Origin: Saccharibacillus nicotianae
Lineage (GTDB): Bacteria; Bacillota; Bacilli; Paenibacillales; Paenibacillaceae
Assembly (NCBI RefSeq): GCF_042681745.1
Contig: NZ_JBHUGF010000011.1
Span: 310,001-374,000 of the forward strand
Length of the DNA: 64,000 nt
Reading direction: 5' to 3'
Made by a program: the position numbers and the translations under genes. The notes under the pieces were generated by a model. It was not told the DNA's origin. It saw only the letters and a list, made by a program, of their open reading frames with translations, and ran no database searches. Position 1 is the first letter of the stretch. Each line of letters starts with the position of its first letter. Of the stretch, positions 7,643 to 15,716 are shown one piece after another.

Positions 7643-9313
7643 ATGATTGTTATATTTAAGATGATGAACAGACACAAATTAAATCAGCTACACCTTTCGA
7701 TTACAGCGGGAACACTGGCTGTCTCATTACTGCTTGGTCTTTCTGGTGAAACAGTTAGTGCGGCGAGTAAAGAACAGCCAGAGATTCGTGCCAAAAATGT
7801 AATTATGCTGATTCCAGATGGAATGAGTATGGATGGTACGACGCTAGCCCGTTGGTATAACGGAGGCAAAGCATTAGCGCTTGATGAAATGGCAAGTGGA
7901 CTGGTGCGTACATATTCTGCGGATGCAGCGATCGCTGACTCGGCTCCCGCAGGAACAGCTTTTGCTACAGGATTCAAATCACATACCGGTTATGTAGGCG
8001 TATTGCCTGATCAAAATACAATGCCAGGGCTTCCTAAATTAGCAGCGGGTGATGCTAAAAAGCCTGTTGCCAATATAGTGGAAGCGGCACGATTAGCAGG
8101 TAAATCGACAGGAATTATTGCCACTTCTGAGATTATGCATGCCACTCCAGCAGACTTTAGTGCTCATTATCCAGATCGAAGCAATTATGATGCACTTAGC
8201 GAACAACAAGTGTACGCAGGTATGGATGTTGTATTGGGCGGAGGAGCTACTTATTTTACACCAGCAGGGCGCGATGATGGCGAAGACTTAACCAAAGTGA
8301 TTGCTAACTCTGGTTATAACATCGTTAAAAATACAGCAGAACTCAAAGCCGCTTCATCCGGTAAGTTATGGGGCATGTTCGCAGATACAGCGATGGCAAA
8401 CGATATGGATCGTGATCCTGTGAAGCAACCGAGCATAGCAGAAATGACCGACAAAGCGATTCAAGTCCTTTCCCAAAATGAAGAAGGATTCTTCTTGATG
8501 GTAGAAGGTAGTAAAGTGGATTGGGCGGCTCATGCGAATGATCCGATCGGTATTATTAGTGAAGTGAATGCTTTTGATCGTGCTGTTGCGAAAGCACTTG
8601 CTTTTGCCAAACAAGATCAGAATACATTGGTGATTGCAGCGACCGATCATGGTAACGGTGGTATTACGATTGGTGATGTGGGTACAACAGGAACGTATGA
8701 CGAAGAACCGCTATCTACCTTTATCGCTCCTTTGAAAAAAGCAAAAGCAACCGGTGAAGGATTGGAAAAGAAATTCAATAGTAACCGTAGCAATATCAAA
8801 GCAGTGATGAAGCAATACTATGGCATTACTGATCTGACCAAAGAAGAGATCGCTACGATCAAAGCAGCAGAAAAAGGTAAAATGAATTATGCTGTAGGTC
8901 CAATGATTAGCAAACGCGCTCATATCGGCTGGACAACAGGCGGTCATACGGGTGGCGAAGTGGCTCTGTATTCGTATGCACCGGGTGGTGTACAGTTAAC
9001 AGGTGTTGTTGAAAATAGCGATATCGCTGGTTATATGGCGTCTGCATTGCAAGTCAATCTAGCCGATGTATCGAAGCAATTATTTGTGCCCGCCAAAACT
9101 GCTTTTGCCGCTAAAGGTGCTACCGTTAAATGGGATGCTACCGATGCGCGTAATCCAGTTGTCGTGGTAACCAAAGGAAATGATACATTACGACTGCCTG
9201 TATTTAAAAATACAGCAGACTGGAACGGCAAAACAGTAAAATTAAAAGGCAATGTTATTCATAACGGCGTACAGACTTATGTACCACAAGATGCTGTTGA
9301 TTTATTCTCATAA
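7643..9313 (+). CDS. Secreted alkaline phosphatase
   Basis: This 556-residue exported phosphomonoesterase belongs to the PhoA/PhoB superfamily. A signal peptide (hydrophobic AGTLAVSLLLGLSG, cleavage near VSA-AS) is followed by the metal- and phosphate-binding motifs: LIPDGMS, the nucleophile serine in ADSAPAGTAFATG, VEGSKVDWAAHAND, ATDHGNGG and the His of GWTTGGHTGGE. The last 80 residues form an extra beta-rich C-terminal segment. The start is uncertain: the ATG at 7643 sits inside the AAAAGGGG ribosome binding site, and the ATGs at 7661 and 7664 are 18-21 bases from it. All keep the signal peptide. No convincing Pho-box array was seen upstream. A terminator follows. Confidence 0.92.
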   Translation: MIVIFKMMNRHKLNQLHLSITAGTLAVSLLLGLSGETVSAASKEQPEIRAKNVIMLIPDGMSMDGTTLARWYNGGKALALDEMASGLVRTYSADAAIADSAPAGTAFATGFKSHTGYVGVLPDQNTMPGLPKLAAGDAKKPVANIVEAARLAGKSTGIIATSEIMHATPADFSAHYPDRSNYDALSEQQVYAGMDVVLGGGATYFTPAGRDDGEDLTKVIANSGYNIVKNTAELKAASSGKLWGMFADTAMANDMDRDPVKQPSIAEMTDKAIQVLSQNEEGFFLMVEGSKVDWAAHANDPIGIISEVNAFDRAVAKALAFAKQDQNTLVIAATDHGNGGITIGDVGTTGTYDEEPLSTFIAPLKKAKATGEGLEKKFNSNRSNIKAVMKQYYGITDLTKEEIATIKAAEKGKMNYAVGPMISKRAHIGWTTGGHTGGEVALYSYAPGGVQLTGVVENSDIAGYMASALQVNLADVSKQLFVPAKTAFAAKGATVKWDATDARNPVVVVTKGNDTLRLPVFKNTADWNGKTVKLKGNVIHNGVQTYVPQDAVDLFS

Positions 9314-9324
9314 GTGATACCAAA

Positions 9325-9364
9325 CAAAAAGTCATATCTCTTGATTAGAGATATGACTTTTTTA
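9325..9364 (+). terminator. Rho-independent terminator after phosphatase gene
   Basis: AAAAAGTCATATCTCT pairs with the matching arm ending ATGACTTTTTT around a four-base loop. The T run partly overlaps the region where a -35 of the downstream toxin gene would lie. Confidence 0.9.
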
Positions 9365-9373
9365 CGTTAATTG

Positions 9374-9382
9374 TGATATACT
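9374..9382 (+). promoter_or_regulatory. Extended -10 promoter of toxin mRNA
   Basis: TGATATACT is a TG-N extended -10 with TATACT at 9377-9382. Only a weak -35 (aTGACt, in the preceding terminator) is present. The predicted start near 9389 gives a toxin leader of about 95 bases. Confidence 0.5.
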
Positions 9383-9484
9383 CCAAATAACAACAGAATA
9401 GCAGAGATAGGCGGTCGGCTAATCTCCTTTGTGACCAGACTTTTGTAACTAATGATGTTGCAAGTTTGAAAGGGGGTGATGCTT

Positions 9485-9598
9485 GTGGAGGTTAAAGATA
9501 CACTCACTTTAATGATTCAGTTCGGTATTCTTATTATTACATTACTGGGCTTAGTCGTTAGTATAGTTGTAGCAATTAATCAAAACAAAAAGAAATAG
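9485..9598 (+). CDS. Putative holin-like toxin (type I toxin)
   Basis: This 37-codon gene begins with GTG and has an almost full-length Shine-Dalgarno, AAAGGGGGTGAT (9469-9480), eight bases from the start. The peptide begins MEVKDTLTLMIQFG. A single hydrophobic helix, ILIITLLGLVVSIVVAI, follows, and it ends in a short Lys-rich tail. This is the pattern of the putative holin-like toxin family and of TxpA/BsrG-type membrane toxins of B. subtilis. The stop codon lies inside a long hairpin (9588-9631). A countertranscribed RNA overlaps the 3' end. The small size, helix, tail and RNA layout together support the call. Toxicity itself is inferred from family knowledge. Confidence 0.88.
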   Translation: MEVKDTLTLMIQFGILIITLLGLVVSIVVAINQNKKK

Positions 9599-9631
9599 AC
9601 CGCCTCCCCAAGGTATGGGTCTATTTCTTTT
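9588..9631. terminator. Hairpin ending antitoxin RNA
   Basis: A 14-bp perfect stem, AAAAGAAATAGACC (9588-9601) with its complement at 9618-9631, encloses 16 bases and includes the toxin stop codon. T-rich tracts follow on the minus strand. Confidence 0.85.
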
Positions 9632-9687
9632 GTAAGTAGATCACTATGTTGGAGTTGCTGACCGCTCTTCAATGCGGGTCTGTTGCC

Positions 9688-9729
9688 AGATTGTGCAGGT
9701 GCTACCAACATCTGTACAATCTTTTTTTT
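9688..9729 (+). terminator. Terminator of toxin mRNA
   Basis: AGATTGTGCAG (9688-9698) pairs with CTGTACAATCT (9712-9722), 11 bp with one G-U pair, followed by eight T. The toxin mRNA would therefore extend about 130 bases past its stop codon, under the whole antitoxin RNA. Confidence 0.85.
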
Positions 9730-9737
9730 ATACTTTG

Positions 9738-9766
9738 ATTATACGCTTTGTTTGTTAGGGGTTCAA
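9738..9766 (-). promoter_or_regulatory. SigA promoter of antitoxin RNA
   Basis: TTGAAC and a perfect TATAAT are separated by 17 bp, read on the minus strand. This is the best SigA match noticed in the window, as expected for an abundant antitoxin RNA. Confidence 0.8.
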
Positions 9767-9832
9767 GCCATTTATTGAAAATAATACTTTTTTACGTATT
9801 CATAATGTGAATATAAAATCCATTAATATATC

Positions 9833-10684
9833 CTATGAAGATGAACTTCCAATATCATGTTTTTCAGACAAAACGTTTTGATCAGCTAACATCTCGATTA
9901 ATTCTTTGGCATTCGGAGTCGCATCGCCAGCAGAATTGTTATTGAACACCACATATACATGTTCGGACTGATTTTGAATCTCTAGCAATCGATCCCGCCA
10001 TTCTGTTAATTCTTCGGTATTGTACTTATACAGATACCTCAGCTTGCGCCAGTTGGGATCACTGCTTTTATGCCAGCCATCTACATTGCGTCCATGCATA
10101 CGTACATAGGTCGCTTGTTTGGAAGTAGCTGCGGTAATAATCGGAATCGAGCCCATACCTGCTTGAGGTTCATCGACAATCGTATGAATCCAGTCTTCTT
10201 TTCGCATAAAGTCGAGCGTTTTTTCTCTAAATTCTGGCATATACCAGGTCTGGTTCCGAAATTCTAAAGCACAAGGAATATCGCCCATCAGTTCACGCGT
10301 TTCACGTAGCGTATCGACATTGTCACGATTACATTCAAACCACGGTGGATATTGAAATAACGCCATCCTTAATTTGCCTGCATCTATCGCTGGTTGCAAT
10401 GACACATGGAACGCTTGGAACATTTCTTCTTTGGTATCAAAATAATTCTTTTTCCCGCGTAAATGTCCGGTCATGCCTTGATAGGCTTTAAATACAAAGC
10501 CAAAATGATCGGGTGTCTGTTCTACCCATTTGGTTACATTTTTGACAGGCTGAACTGCGTAAAATGAACTATCTATTTCAACGATAGGAAAATGCTCACT
10601 ATACGTAGGTAATCGTTCAGGCGCTTTGATTTTGCCATACAATTCAGGATGATCTCCAAATCCTGTGAGTCCGATCTCAATCAT
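9833..10684 (-). CDS. DUF72 domain protein (YecE/YunF-like)
   Basis: This 283-residue cytosolic protein of the DUF72 family has a TIM-barrel-like fold of unknown activity. Family features are the N-terminal IEIGLTGFGDHPELY, the HFPIVEIDSSFYA motif, GFVFKAYQGMTGH, the ALEFRNQTWY motif and YVRMHGRN, and the C-terminal HVYVVFNNNSAGDATPNA. The ATG at 10684 is selected because AGGAGGA (10693-10699) lies eight bases before it. An in-frame ATG 33 bases further upstream has no such site. It is divergent from the nitroreductase gene at 10975, and nothing nearby indicates its substrate. Confidence 0.9.
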   Translation of the reverse strand: MIEIGLTGFGDHPELYGKIKAPERLPTYSEHFPIVEIDSSFYAVQPVKNVTKWVEQTPDHFGFVFKAYQGMTGHLRGKKNYFDTKEEMFQAFHVSLQPAIDAGKLRMALFQYPPWFECNRDNVDTLRETRELMGDIPCALEFRNQTWYMPEFREKTLDFMRKEDWIHTIVDEPQAGMGSIPIITAATSKQATYVRMHGRNVDGWHKSSDPNWRKLRYLYKYNTEELTEWRDRLLEIQNQSEHVYVVFNNNSAGDATPNAKELIEMLADQNVLSEKHDIGSSSS

Positions 10685-10974
10685 GATGGTTATCCTCCTA
10701 CCGTCCCTAATTTTCAATCACTATAATGAGTTTGAGTTCTAAATAGTATTAAACGAAAGAGTGAAACCTTTAAACAAATGCAAGTATAGTGTCTATACTC
10801 CTATCTTATTTTTCCATGCTTATACTCATCTTTACAGCTCTATCTATCAAGAAAATACGTTATCTTTCTCTTTATTTTCGTAGGTTACTGATAGTTTTTC
10901 ATCACAATGGGTAAATAAGATAGGAGCACCATATTAACATTCCATACTCAATTCATTGAAGGAGGAAGATTATA

Positions 10975-11577
10975 ATGACAAACCCGGATATACTTAGTGC
11001 TATGAAGAACAGAAGAAGTATTTATGGTATTAGCAAAGAAGCTGTAACTTCTGACGAACGTATTCAAGAGATTGTAGAAGAGGTGGTACTACATACACCA
11101 TCCGCATTTAACTCTCAAAGTGCTCGTGTGATTGTGTTGTTAGGTGAAAAGCATGATCAATTGTGGCAGTTTACAACAGATATTTTGAAAGAAATCGTAC
11201 CTGCTGACAAATTCGGCCCAACACAAGAAAAAATGGATAGCTTCCAAGCAGGTTATGGTACGATCCTATTTTTCGAAGATGAGTCAGTTATTCGCGGTAT
11301 GCAAGAGCAGTTCCAAGCGTATCAAGATAACTTCCCGGTATGGTCACAACAATCTTCCGGTATGCATCAATATTTGATCTGGACATTGCTTGAAGCTGAA
11401 GGTTATGGCGCTTCATTACAGCATTACAATCCATTGATCGATGAGAAAATCAAAGCAGAATGGGATATTCCAGAATCATGGAAATTGGTTGCAGAAATGC
11501 CATTCGGTAAACCAACAGCACCAGCAGGTGACAAAGAGTTCAAACCGCTTGAAGAACGCATTCGCGTTTTGAAATAA
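10975..11577 (+). CDS. Nitroreductase family protein (Frm2/CinD-like)
   Basis: This 200-residue FMN-dependent oxidoreductase resembles the yeast Frm2/Hbn1 and lactococcal CinD branch of the nitroreductase family. Marks are the N-terminal AMKNRRSIYGI, the TPSAFNSQSARV cofactor loop, GYGTILFFEDE, the central WTLLEAEGYGASLQHYNP and the terminal MPFGKP motif. CinD-type enzymes reduce nitroaromatics and are linked to copper or oxidative stress, but no copper genes are nearby. The ATG at 10975 follows AAGGAGGAAGAT. A long terminator hairpin follows. It is one of three nitroreductase-family genes within 10 kb, and they belong to different branches rather than being recent duplicates. Confidence 0.87.
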   Translation: MTNPDILSAMKNRRSIYGISKEAVTSDERIQEIVEEVVLHTPSAFNSQSARVIVLLGEKHDQLWQFTTDILKEIVPADKFGPTQEKMDSFQAGYGTILFFEDESVIRGMQEQFQAYQDNFPVWSQQSSGMHQYLIWTLLEAEGYGASLQHYNPLIDEKIKAEWDIPESWKLVAEMPFGKPTAPAGDKEFKPLEERIRVLK

Positions 11578-11588
11578 TTGCTACTATT

Positions 11589-11638
11589 AAAAAGCAAGCT
11601 AACTACAGGTAAATGCTGTAGCTAGCTTGCTTTTTTTC
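11589..11638 (+). terminator. Rho-independent terminator
   Basis: A long stem, AAAGCAAGCTA then CTACAG pairing with CTGTAG and CTAGCTTGCTTT, has one unpaired base and a T run. Confidence 0.9.
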
Positions 11639-11740
11639 GTATAACGAGGCGCTATAAGATTGTAAATAAAATTCGTATATTGTAGATAAGATTCGTATTT
11701 TAGATCATAAGTGTGTAAGCCATTATAGTATTCAAATCAA

Positions 11741-12820
11741 TTACATCTCTAGTTGAAATGAAGCTTTATCTTGCTCTACACCATTAATATAGATCGATAC
11801 ATAATGAATACCTGCATAATATTTACGTGTTGTAATTTCTTTGAATAGATGCTTTTTAGTAAGAAAATGACTACCCGGTGTAAAAGATTTGGCTGTCCAT
11901 TTGAATCGTTTGGGTACATTTTTGCCGTTTGCTTTCAGATGGTGAATCTCGTAATCAATCCGTAGCGATTGATCTGTAGACGATTCATTCATTAATAAAA
12001 AAGAAAACTCTACATAATCGCCCATCATGACTGCTGTAGGCTGAATATGAAAATTGGCAATATGTACCTCTTCACTGGCTATATAACCGAATAGTTGCAA
12101 AATCGCCGGATGATCTCGCTTGAGTAGCGTTCGGCAACCATGACGCACAATCCAATCGGTATGTGTATCATGACCGTACCATTCTTTGGCTAACTCAGCG
12201 ATTCGTTCAGGATGGTCTTTAGCAATATCATTAAGATGATTGGCGACACTTTTACGTACATAAAGCGAAGGATCGGTTTTGAGCTGTGTTAAGCGTTCAA
12301 GGGTTGGCGATGGGTCTTGAATAAATAAAGGTAGCTGTGTCGCCCAGGGTAAGCGTGGACGGAATCCTTCGCTAGCCAGACGACGTAGATGCTCATTATC
12401 GCTTGCAATCCAGCGATCCATCTGTGCTAACATCTGTTCAGGATACCGGATAATAAATGGACGTACAGCAAACTCAGCACTAGAATATACAGTAAATACT
12501 TCCAGAGCACGTATAGAACTATCCAGATGCTCTAACCCATTCAACTCTACATAATCCGGGAAAAATAAATATTCGACTCCCCGGCAACTGGGAGCAACCT
12601 GAATCAAGATATCTATCGCTTGCTCATAAGGAAGAGGCAGAGCTACAGTGATTGCTTGCGCGATATGTCGTAACCGCTGCTTAAAAGCCAGTTCGTGCCA
12701 CCGATCATCATAAATTTGCTTGAAAAATACATCGGCATCAAATGCAGTAGAATGACTCTGTATACAATCAACAAAATGTTGTAAAAAAGACTCGCTAAAT
12801 CGATCTTTAAAGTTTTCCAT
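11741..12820 (-). CDS. alkC: AlkC-like DNA alkylation repair protein
   Basis: This 359-residue protein is built from alpha-helical HEAT-like repeats, roughly residues 1-235, ending in the conserved SLYVRKSVANHLNDIAKDHP segment and the HTDWIVRHGCRTLLKR motif. A C-terminal beta-sandwich follows (about residues 245-359, Ig-like). The same order, and nearly the same length, is known for AlkC-type DNA glycosylases carrying an Ig-like domain, which remove 3-methyladenine and related lesions. The ATG at 12820 follows TGGAGTGA. It is divergent from the MhqN-like gene at 12924, and the intervening 103 bases hold an inverted repeat. Catalytic residues were not assigned. Confidence 0.8.
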   Translation of the reverse strand: MENFKDRFSESFLQHFVDCIQSHSTAFDADVFFKQIYDDRWHELAFKQRLRHIAQAITVALPLPYEQAIDILIQVAPSCRGVEYLFFPDYVELNGLEHLDSSIRALEVFTVYSSAEFAVRPFIIRYPEQMLAQMDRWIASDNEHLRRLASEGFRPRLPWATQLPLFIQDPSPTLERLTQLKTDPSLYVRKSVANHLNDIAKDHPERIAELAKEWYGHDTHTDWIVRHGCRTLLKRDHPAILQLFGYIASEEVHIANFHIQPTAVMMGDYVEFSFLLMNESSTDQSLRIDYEIHHLKANGKNVPKRFKWTAKSFTPGSHFLTKKHLFKEITTRKYYAGIHYVSIYINGVEQDKASFQLEM

Positions 12821-12863
12821 AATGTCACTCCATTATTTTTTTATTTAGCTATACATATTTAAG

Positions 12864-12904
12864 GTAACTAACCGATAAAATAATATATACTATCATTTAG
12901 TTAC
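12864..12904. promoter_or_regulatory. Inverted-repeat operator around MhqN-like promoter
   Basis: GTAACTAA (12864-12871) and TTAGTTAC (12897-12904) form a perfect eight-base inverted repeat spaced by 25 bp, enclosing a TATACT -10 at 12886-12891. Similar GTAACT/AGTTAC half-sites are seen with HxlR/YodB-type regulators of quinone and diamide response genes. The symmetry is observed; the regulator is inferred. Confidence 0.5.
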
Positions 12905-12923
12905 GAGAAAGAAGGAGAAACTA

Positions 12924-13559
12924 TTGGGAGAATTTTTGGATGTATACAAAGAAAGAAGATCAGCCGCTAAATTTTTGCCAGATGTTCAGATCACCGAAAA
13001 AGAATTAGACGAAATCTTCAATCTAGTTAAGCTTGCACCTTCTGCTTTTAATTTGCAACATGTTCATTATGTGGTGATTAATGATACCGAAGGTAAGCAA
13101 AAAATGTATGAAGCTTCAGGTAAACAATATAAAGTACTTACGTCATCGGCTGTAATTGTCGTCTTAGGAGACACCAAAGCCCATGAGCATACTGCTGAAA
13201 TCTATGAAGGTATGTTCAATCTCGGTATACTGAGCAAGCAAGAATATGACCAGACTGTGTCGTCCACGATTCAATTTTATCATGATCGAGGCGAAGGTTT
13301 TCAAAAAGAAGAAGCGATTCGTAATGCCAGCCTGTCGGCAATGGCGTTGATGTTGATTGCTAAAGAAAAAGGTTGGGATACCTGTCCTATGATCGGCTTT
13401 GATCCTGTACAAGTCGCGACTGAACTTCATGTGCCTGATACATATGTACCTGTTATGATGATGACGATCGGGAAAGAAGATACAAACAGTCAACGACCAC
13501 GCGGTTACCGCAAGCCTGTAGCTGAATTTGTAAGTTATCATTCTTTTCAATCCAAATAA
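12924..13559 (+). CDS. mhqN: MhqN-like NAD(P)H nitroreductase
   Basis: This 211-residue nitroreductase-family flavoprotein closely follows B. subtilis MhqN (YdfN). Marks are ERRSAAKFLPD, KLAPSAFNLQHVHYV, the central EAIRNASLSAMALMLIA, GWDTCPMIGFD and the C-terminal QRPRGYRKPVAEFV. In B. subtilis MhqN is induced by methylhydroquinone and related electrophiles together with a dioxygenase and a DoxX protein. Here it stands alone, with a DoxX gene 9 kb away. The start is a TTG at 12924, six bases after AAGGAG (12912-12917). Its promoter lies inside an inverted repeat (12864-12904). A strong terminator follows. Confidence 0.88.
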   Translation: MGEFLDVYKERRSAAKFLPDVQITEKELDEIFNLVKLAPSAFNLQHVHYVVINDTEGKQKMYEASGKQYKVLTSSAVIVVLGDTKAHEHTAEIYEGMFNLGILSKQEYDQTVSSTIQFYHDRGEGFQKEEAIRNASLSAMALMLIAKEKGWDTCPMIGFDPVQVATELHVPDTYVPVMMMTIGKEDTNSQRPRGYRKPVAEFVSYHSFQSK

Positions 13560-13587
13560 TATAACGTATATATCATATCAAAGTATA

Positions 13588-13637
13588 AAAAAGCGGAATA
13601 TCTCTTCTTCTGAATTAGAAGAGTATATTCCGCTTTT
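13588..13637 (+). terminator. Terminator with nested hairpin
   Basis: AAAAGCGGAATAT pairs with ATATTCCGCTTTT, enclosing a second TCTTCT/AGAAGA stem. A and T runs on both sides allow use by the convergent amylase gene as well. Confidence 0.88.
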
Positions 13638-13667
13638 GTTAGATATAAAGGATTTCTTTAATTAATA

Positions 13668-15260
13668 TTAGTGAGTTGGTGCAGGTTCATTGTCATTAGA
13701 ATCTTCTGAACCGCGATCTGCTACCACGTGTCCTTCTAATTCTTCGCCTTCAGGTACAGCGACACAATGATCATCTTCTTCCGTGTTCTCTTCATGATCG
13801 ATATCCAGTTCAGGCAACGCCCATACCGATACACTACCACCGTTGACAGGGAAAGTCGCCCAACCATCTTCTTCAATCGTAATATGGTCTTCACGCGCAT
13901 TGGTCATATCTACCCAGATTTCACCGGCATGTTCTTCACCGATAAACATCCGTTTGTCGCCACCATCGCTATTAGACATCACGACTGCACAACCGGAACG
14001 TTCGATTTCTTCGATACCTTTACGTACCCAACCAATAATATTAGCATCATCGAAGTAATCGTCTTGTTCACCATATGCTTTGTTATAACGGGAATATAGC
14101 AAGCAATCCAGCATATCTTTTTTGCCTTCTACTGGATGTTCGCCACCGATTCCGAAGTAATCACCATAGAATACACAAGGATATCCATCTTTACGTAACA
14201 AGATCAATGAATATGCTAGTGGTTTGAACCAATCTTCAATCCAAGATTCCAACGCTTCATTAGGCTGAGAATCATGATTATCAACAAAAGTTACAGCATG
14301 TGTGGGGTGAGTCTGTACTAATGTATCGTTGAAAATCGTTGAAAGATCAAAAGCCGCTCCGGATTGAGAAGCTTCATGTAATTTGTAATGTAGCGATACA
14401 TCAAATAGATCAATCTGATAATCAACCGTATCCAAGAACTCCTGAGTAGCGGCTAATTCAGGATTCCAGAACTCGCCTACGATATAGAAATCTTGTCCAC
14501 GTTTGTTGATCATTTCGCCTACAAATTCACGTAGAAATTCGTAGTTGATATGTTTAATAGCATCCAGACGGAAGCCGTCACAACGGGTTGTATCGATCAT
14601 CCATTTACCCCAGTTGATCATTTCTTCGCGTACTTCTGGAACATTATAATCTATGTTAGCAAACATCAAATAATCATAGTTACCAAATTCATTATCTACA
14701 TTCTCATTCCATTGTTTGCCTTCATCAGCAATACGGAAAATACCAGTACGTTCTGCGCGTGCATCATAATCGGTACCATTGAAATGATGATAATTCCATT
14801 TGAAAGCAGAGTATTCTTCGCCACGACCAGGGAAAGTGAATTTTGTCCAACCTTCGATTTCAAATGGCTCAGAAATTTCTTCTGTGCGGTTGTTCGGATC
14901 GACTTCGATGACGTGGAATGCTTCTGTTTCATCGGCTCCTGCTTTGTGGTTCATGACCAAATCCGTATATACATTGATTCCAAGACGGTGGCAGGCAGCT
15001 ATCGCATCCAGCAATTCTTTTTTGGTACCATATTTGGTGCGTACCGATTCTTTTTGATCAAATTCACCCAAATCATACAGATCATACACACCGTATCCTG
15101 TATCCTGTGGTGTATGTCCTTTGGTTACCGGAGGAATCCATACTGTTCCGATTCCTGCTTTTTTCAAGTCTTTTGCTGTCTCCTGCAATCTTTTCCAGTG
15201 TGAACCATCAGCCTCGACATGCCATTCAAAAAATTGCATCATTGTTACATTGCGACTCAT
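13668..15260 (-). CDS. Intracellular alpha-amylase (GH13)
   Basis: This 530-residue GH13 alpha-amylase lacks a signal peptide, so it probably acts inside the cell on maltodextrins or glycogen. Conserved regions are YTDLVMNHKAGADE, GFRLDAIKH with the nucleophile Asp233, VGEFW with the acid/base Glu263, and TFVDNHDS with Asp329. The start MMQFFEWH is typical of the liquefying/cytoplasmic subgroup. Residues from about 490 onward form an acidic, Glu/Asp/Ser-rich tail not usual in the family. The ATG at 15260 follows AAGGGGGTAAT. A near-consensus cre site lies about 300 bases upstream, so catabolite repression is possible. Confidence 0.93.
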   Translation of the reverse strand: MSRNVTMMQFFEWHVEADGSHWKRLQETAKDLKKAGIGTVWIPPVTKGHTPQDTGYGVYDLYDLGEFDQKESVRTKYGTKKELLDAIAACHRLGINVYTDLVMNHKAGADETEAFHVIEVDPNNRTEEISEPFEIEGWTKFTFPGRGEEYSAFKWNYHHFNGTDYDARAERTGIFRIADEGKQWNENVDNEFGNYDYLMFANIDYNVPEVREEMINWGKWMIDTTRCDGFRLDAIKHINYEFLREFVGEMINKRGQDFYIVGEFWNPELAATQEFLDTVDYQIDLFDVSLHYKLHEASQSGAAFDLSTIFNDTLVQTHPTHAVTFVDNHDSQPNEALESWIEDWFKPLAYSLILLRKDGYPCVFYGDYFGIGGEHPVEGKKDMLDCLLYSRYNKAYGEQDDYFDDANIIGWVRKGIEEIERSGCAVVMSNSDGGDKRMFIGEEHAGEIWVDMTNAREDHITIEEDGWATFPVNGGSVSVWALPELDIDHEENTEEDDHCVAVPEGEELEGHVVADRGSEDSNDNEPAPTH

Positions 15261-15644
15261 CTATTATTACCCCCTTGATCTTTTCAAGCGAACGACCTGC
15301 CACCGGAGGAAGAAGAGAGACCATAACTCTCAAAGATACCAATCTCGGCGTAGACTGCGTACGGCTGTGAAAAACATTACCCATTTAGTTATGGATGTTA
15401 AACGTAGTAAATTGTAGGTTATGGCTATAATGTAGAAGAGTAGCTACTTTTAATAAGTGATTAAGAGCATTTAAGCAGAAATATCGCGATATTTAGCCAT
15501 TTTTATAAAAATAATCTTTTATCAACATCAGAACAACTTTTATAAAAATCCAAAAATGAGAACGATTACAAAAAATATCTATTATTATTTACCCTTATCA
15601 GTAATAAGCCATTCGGTATGATATGTAGGCAATGGAATAGACAA
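15261..15644. other. Amylase upstream region
   Basis: The first 160 bases upstream of the amylase look like a long untranslated leader, less AT-rich than the rest, with no supported gene on either strand. The remainder is AT-rich and contains the candidate cre site at 15556-15570. A minus-strand terminator for the rhodanese gene bounds it. Confidence 0.5.
15556..15570 (+). promoter_or_regulatory. Candidate CcpA cre site
   Basis: ATGAGAACGATTACA matches the cre consensus WTGNAARCGNWWNCA at 14 of 15 positions. It lies about 300 bases upstream of the amylase start, which is far for direct repression unless the leader is long. Confidence 0.45.
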
Positions 15645-15676
15645 AAAGCCTTGAAAGTAATCTTCAAGGCTTTCTC
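15645..15676 (-). terminator. Terminator of rhodanese gene
   Basis: On the minus strand AAAGCCTTGAA pairs with TTCAAGGCTTT and is followed by five T, 40 bases after the rhodanese stop codon. Confidence 0.88.
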
Positions 15677-15716
15677 TGAGAAATATATTTACAAATAGAG
15701 TTGTATGAAAATAAAA

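Larger units (their letters stand above)
9583..9731 (-). ncRNA. Antitoxin RNA countertranscribed to toxin 3' end
   Basis: On the minus strand a near-consensus promoter, TTGAAC (9766-9761), 17-bp spacer, TATAAT (9743-9738), predicts transcription from about 9731. Transcription should stop after the hairpin at 9588-9631, which is followed on this strand by T-rich sequence. The RNA of about 150 bases would be fully complementary to the 3' untranslated part of the toxin mRNA and to its last 16 coding bases. This is the layout of TxpA/RatA and BsrG/SR4. The ends are predicted. Confidence 0.8.

Noticed and set aside
14550..15203. Long plus-strand open frame of 217 codons opposite the amylase gene
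   Set aside because: It is antisense to a clear GH13 gene, has no ribosome binding site and a composition biased to Phe/Ile/Cys, as expected for a shadow frame.
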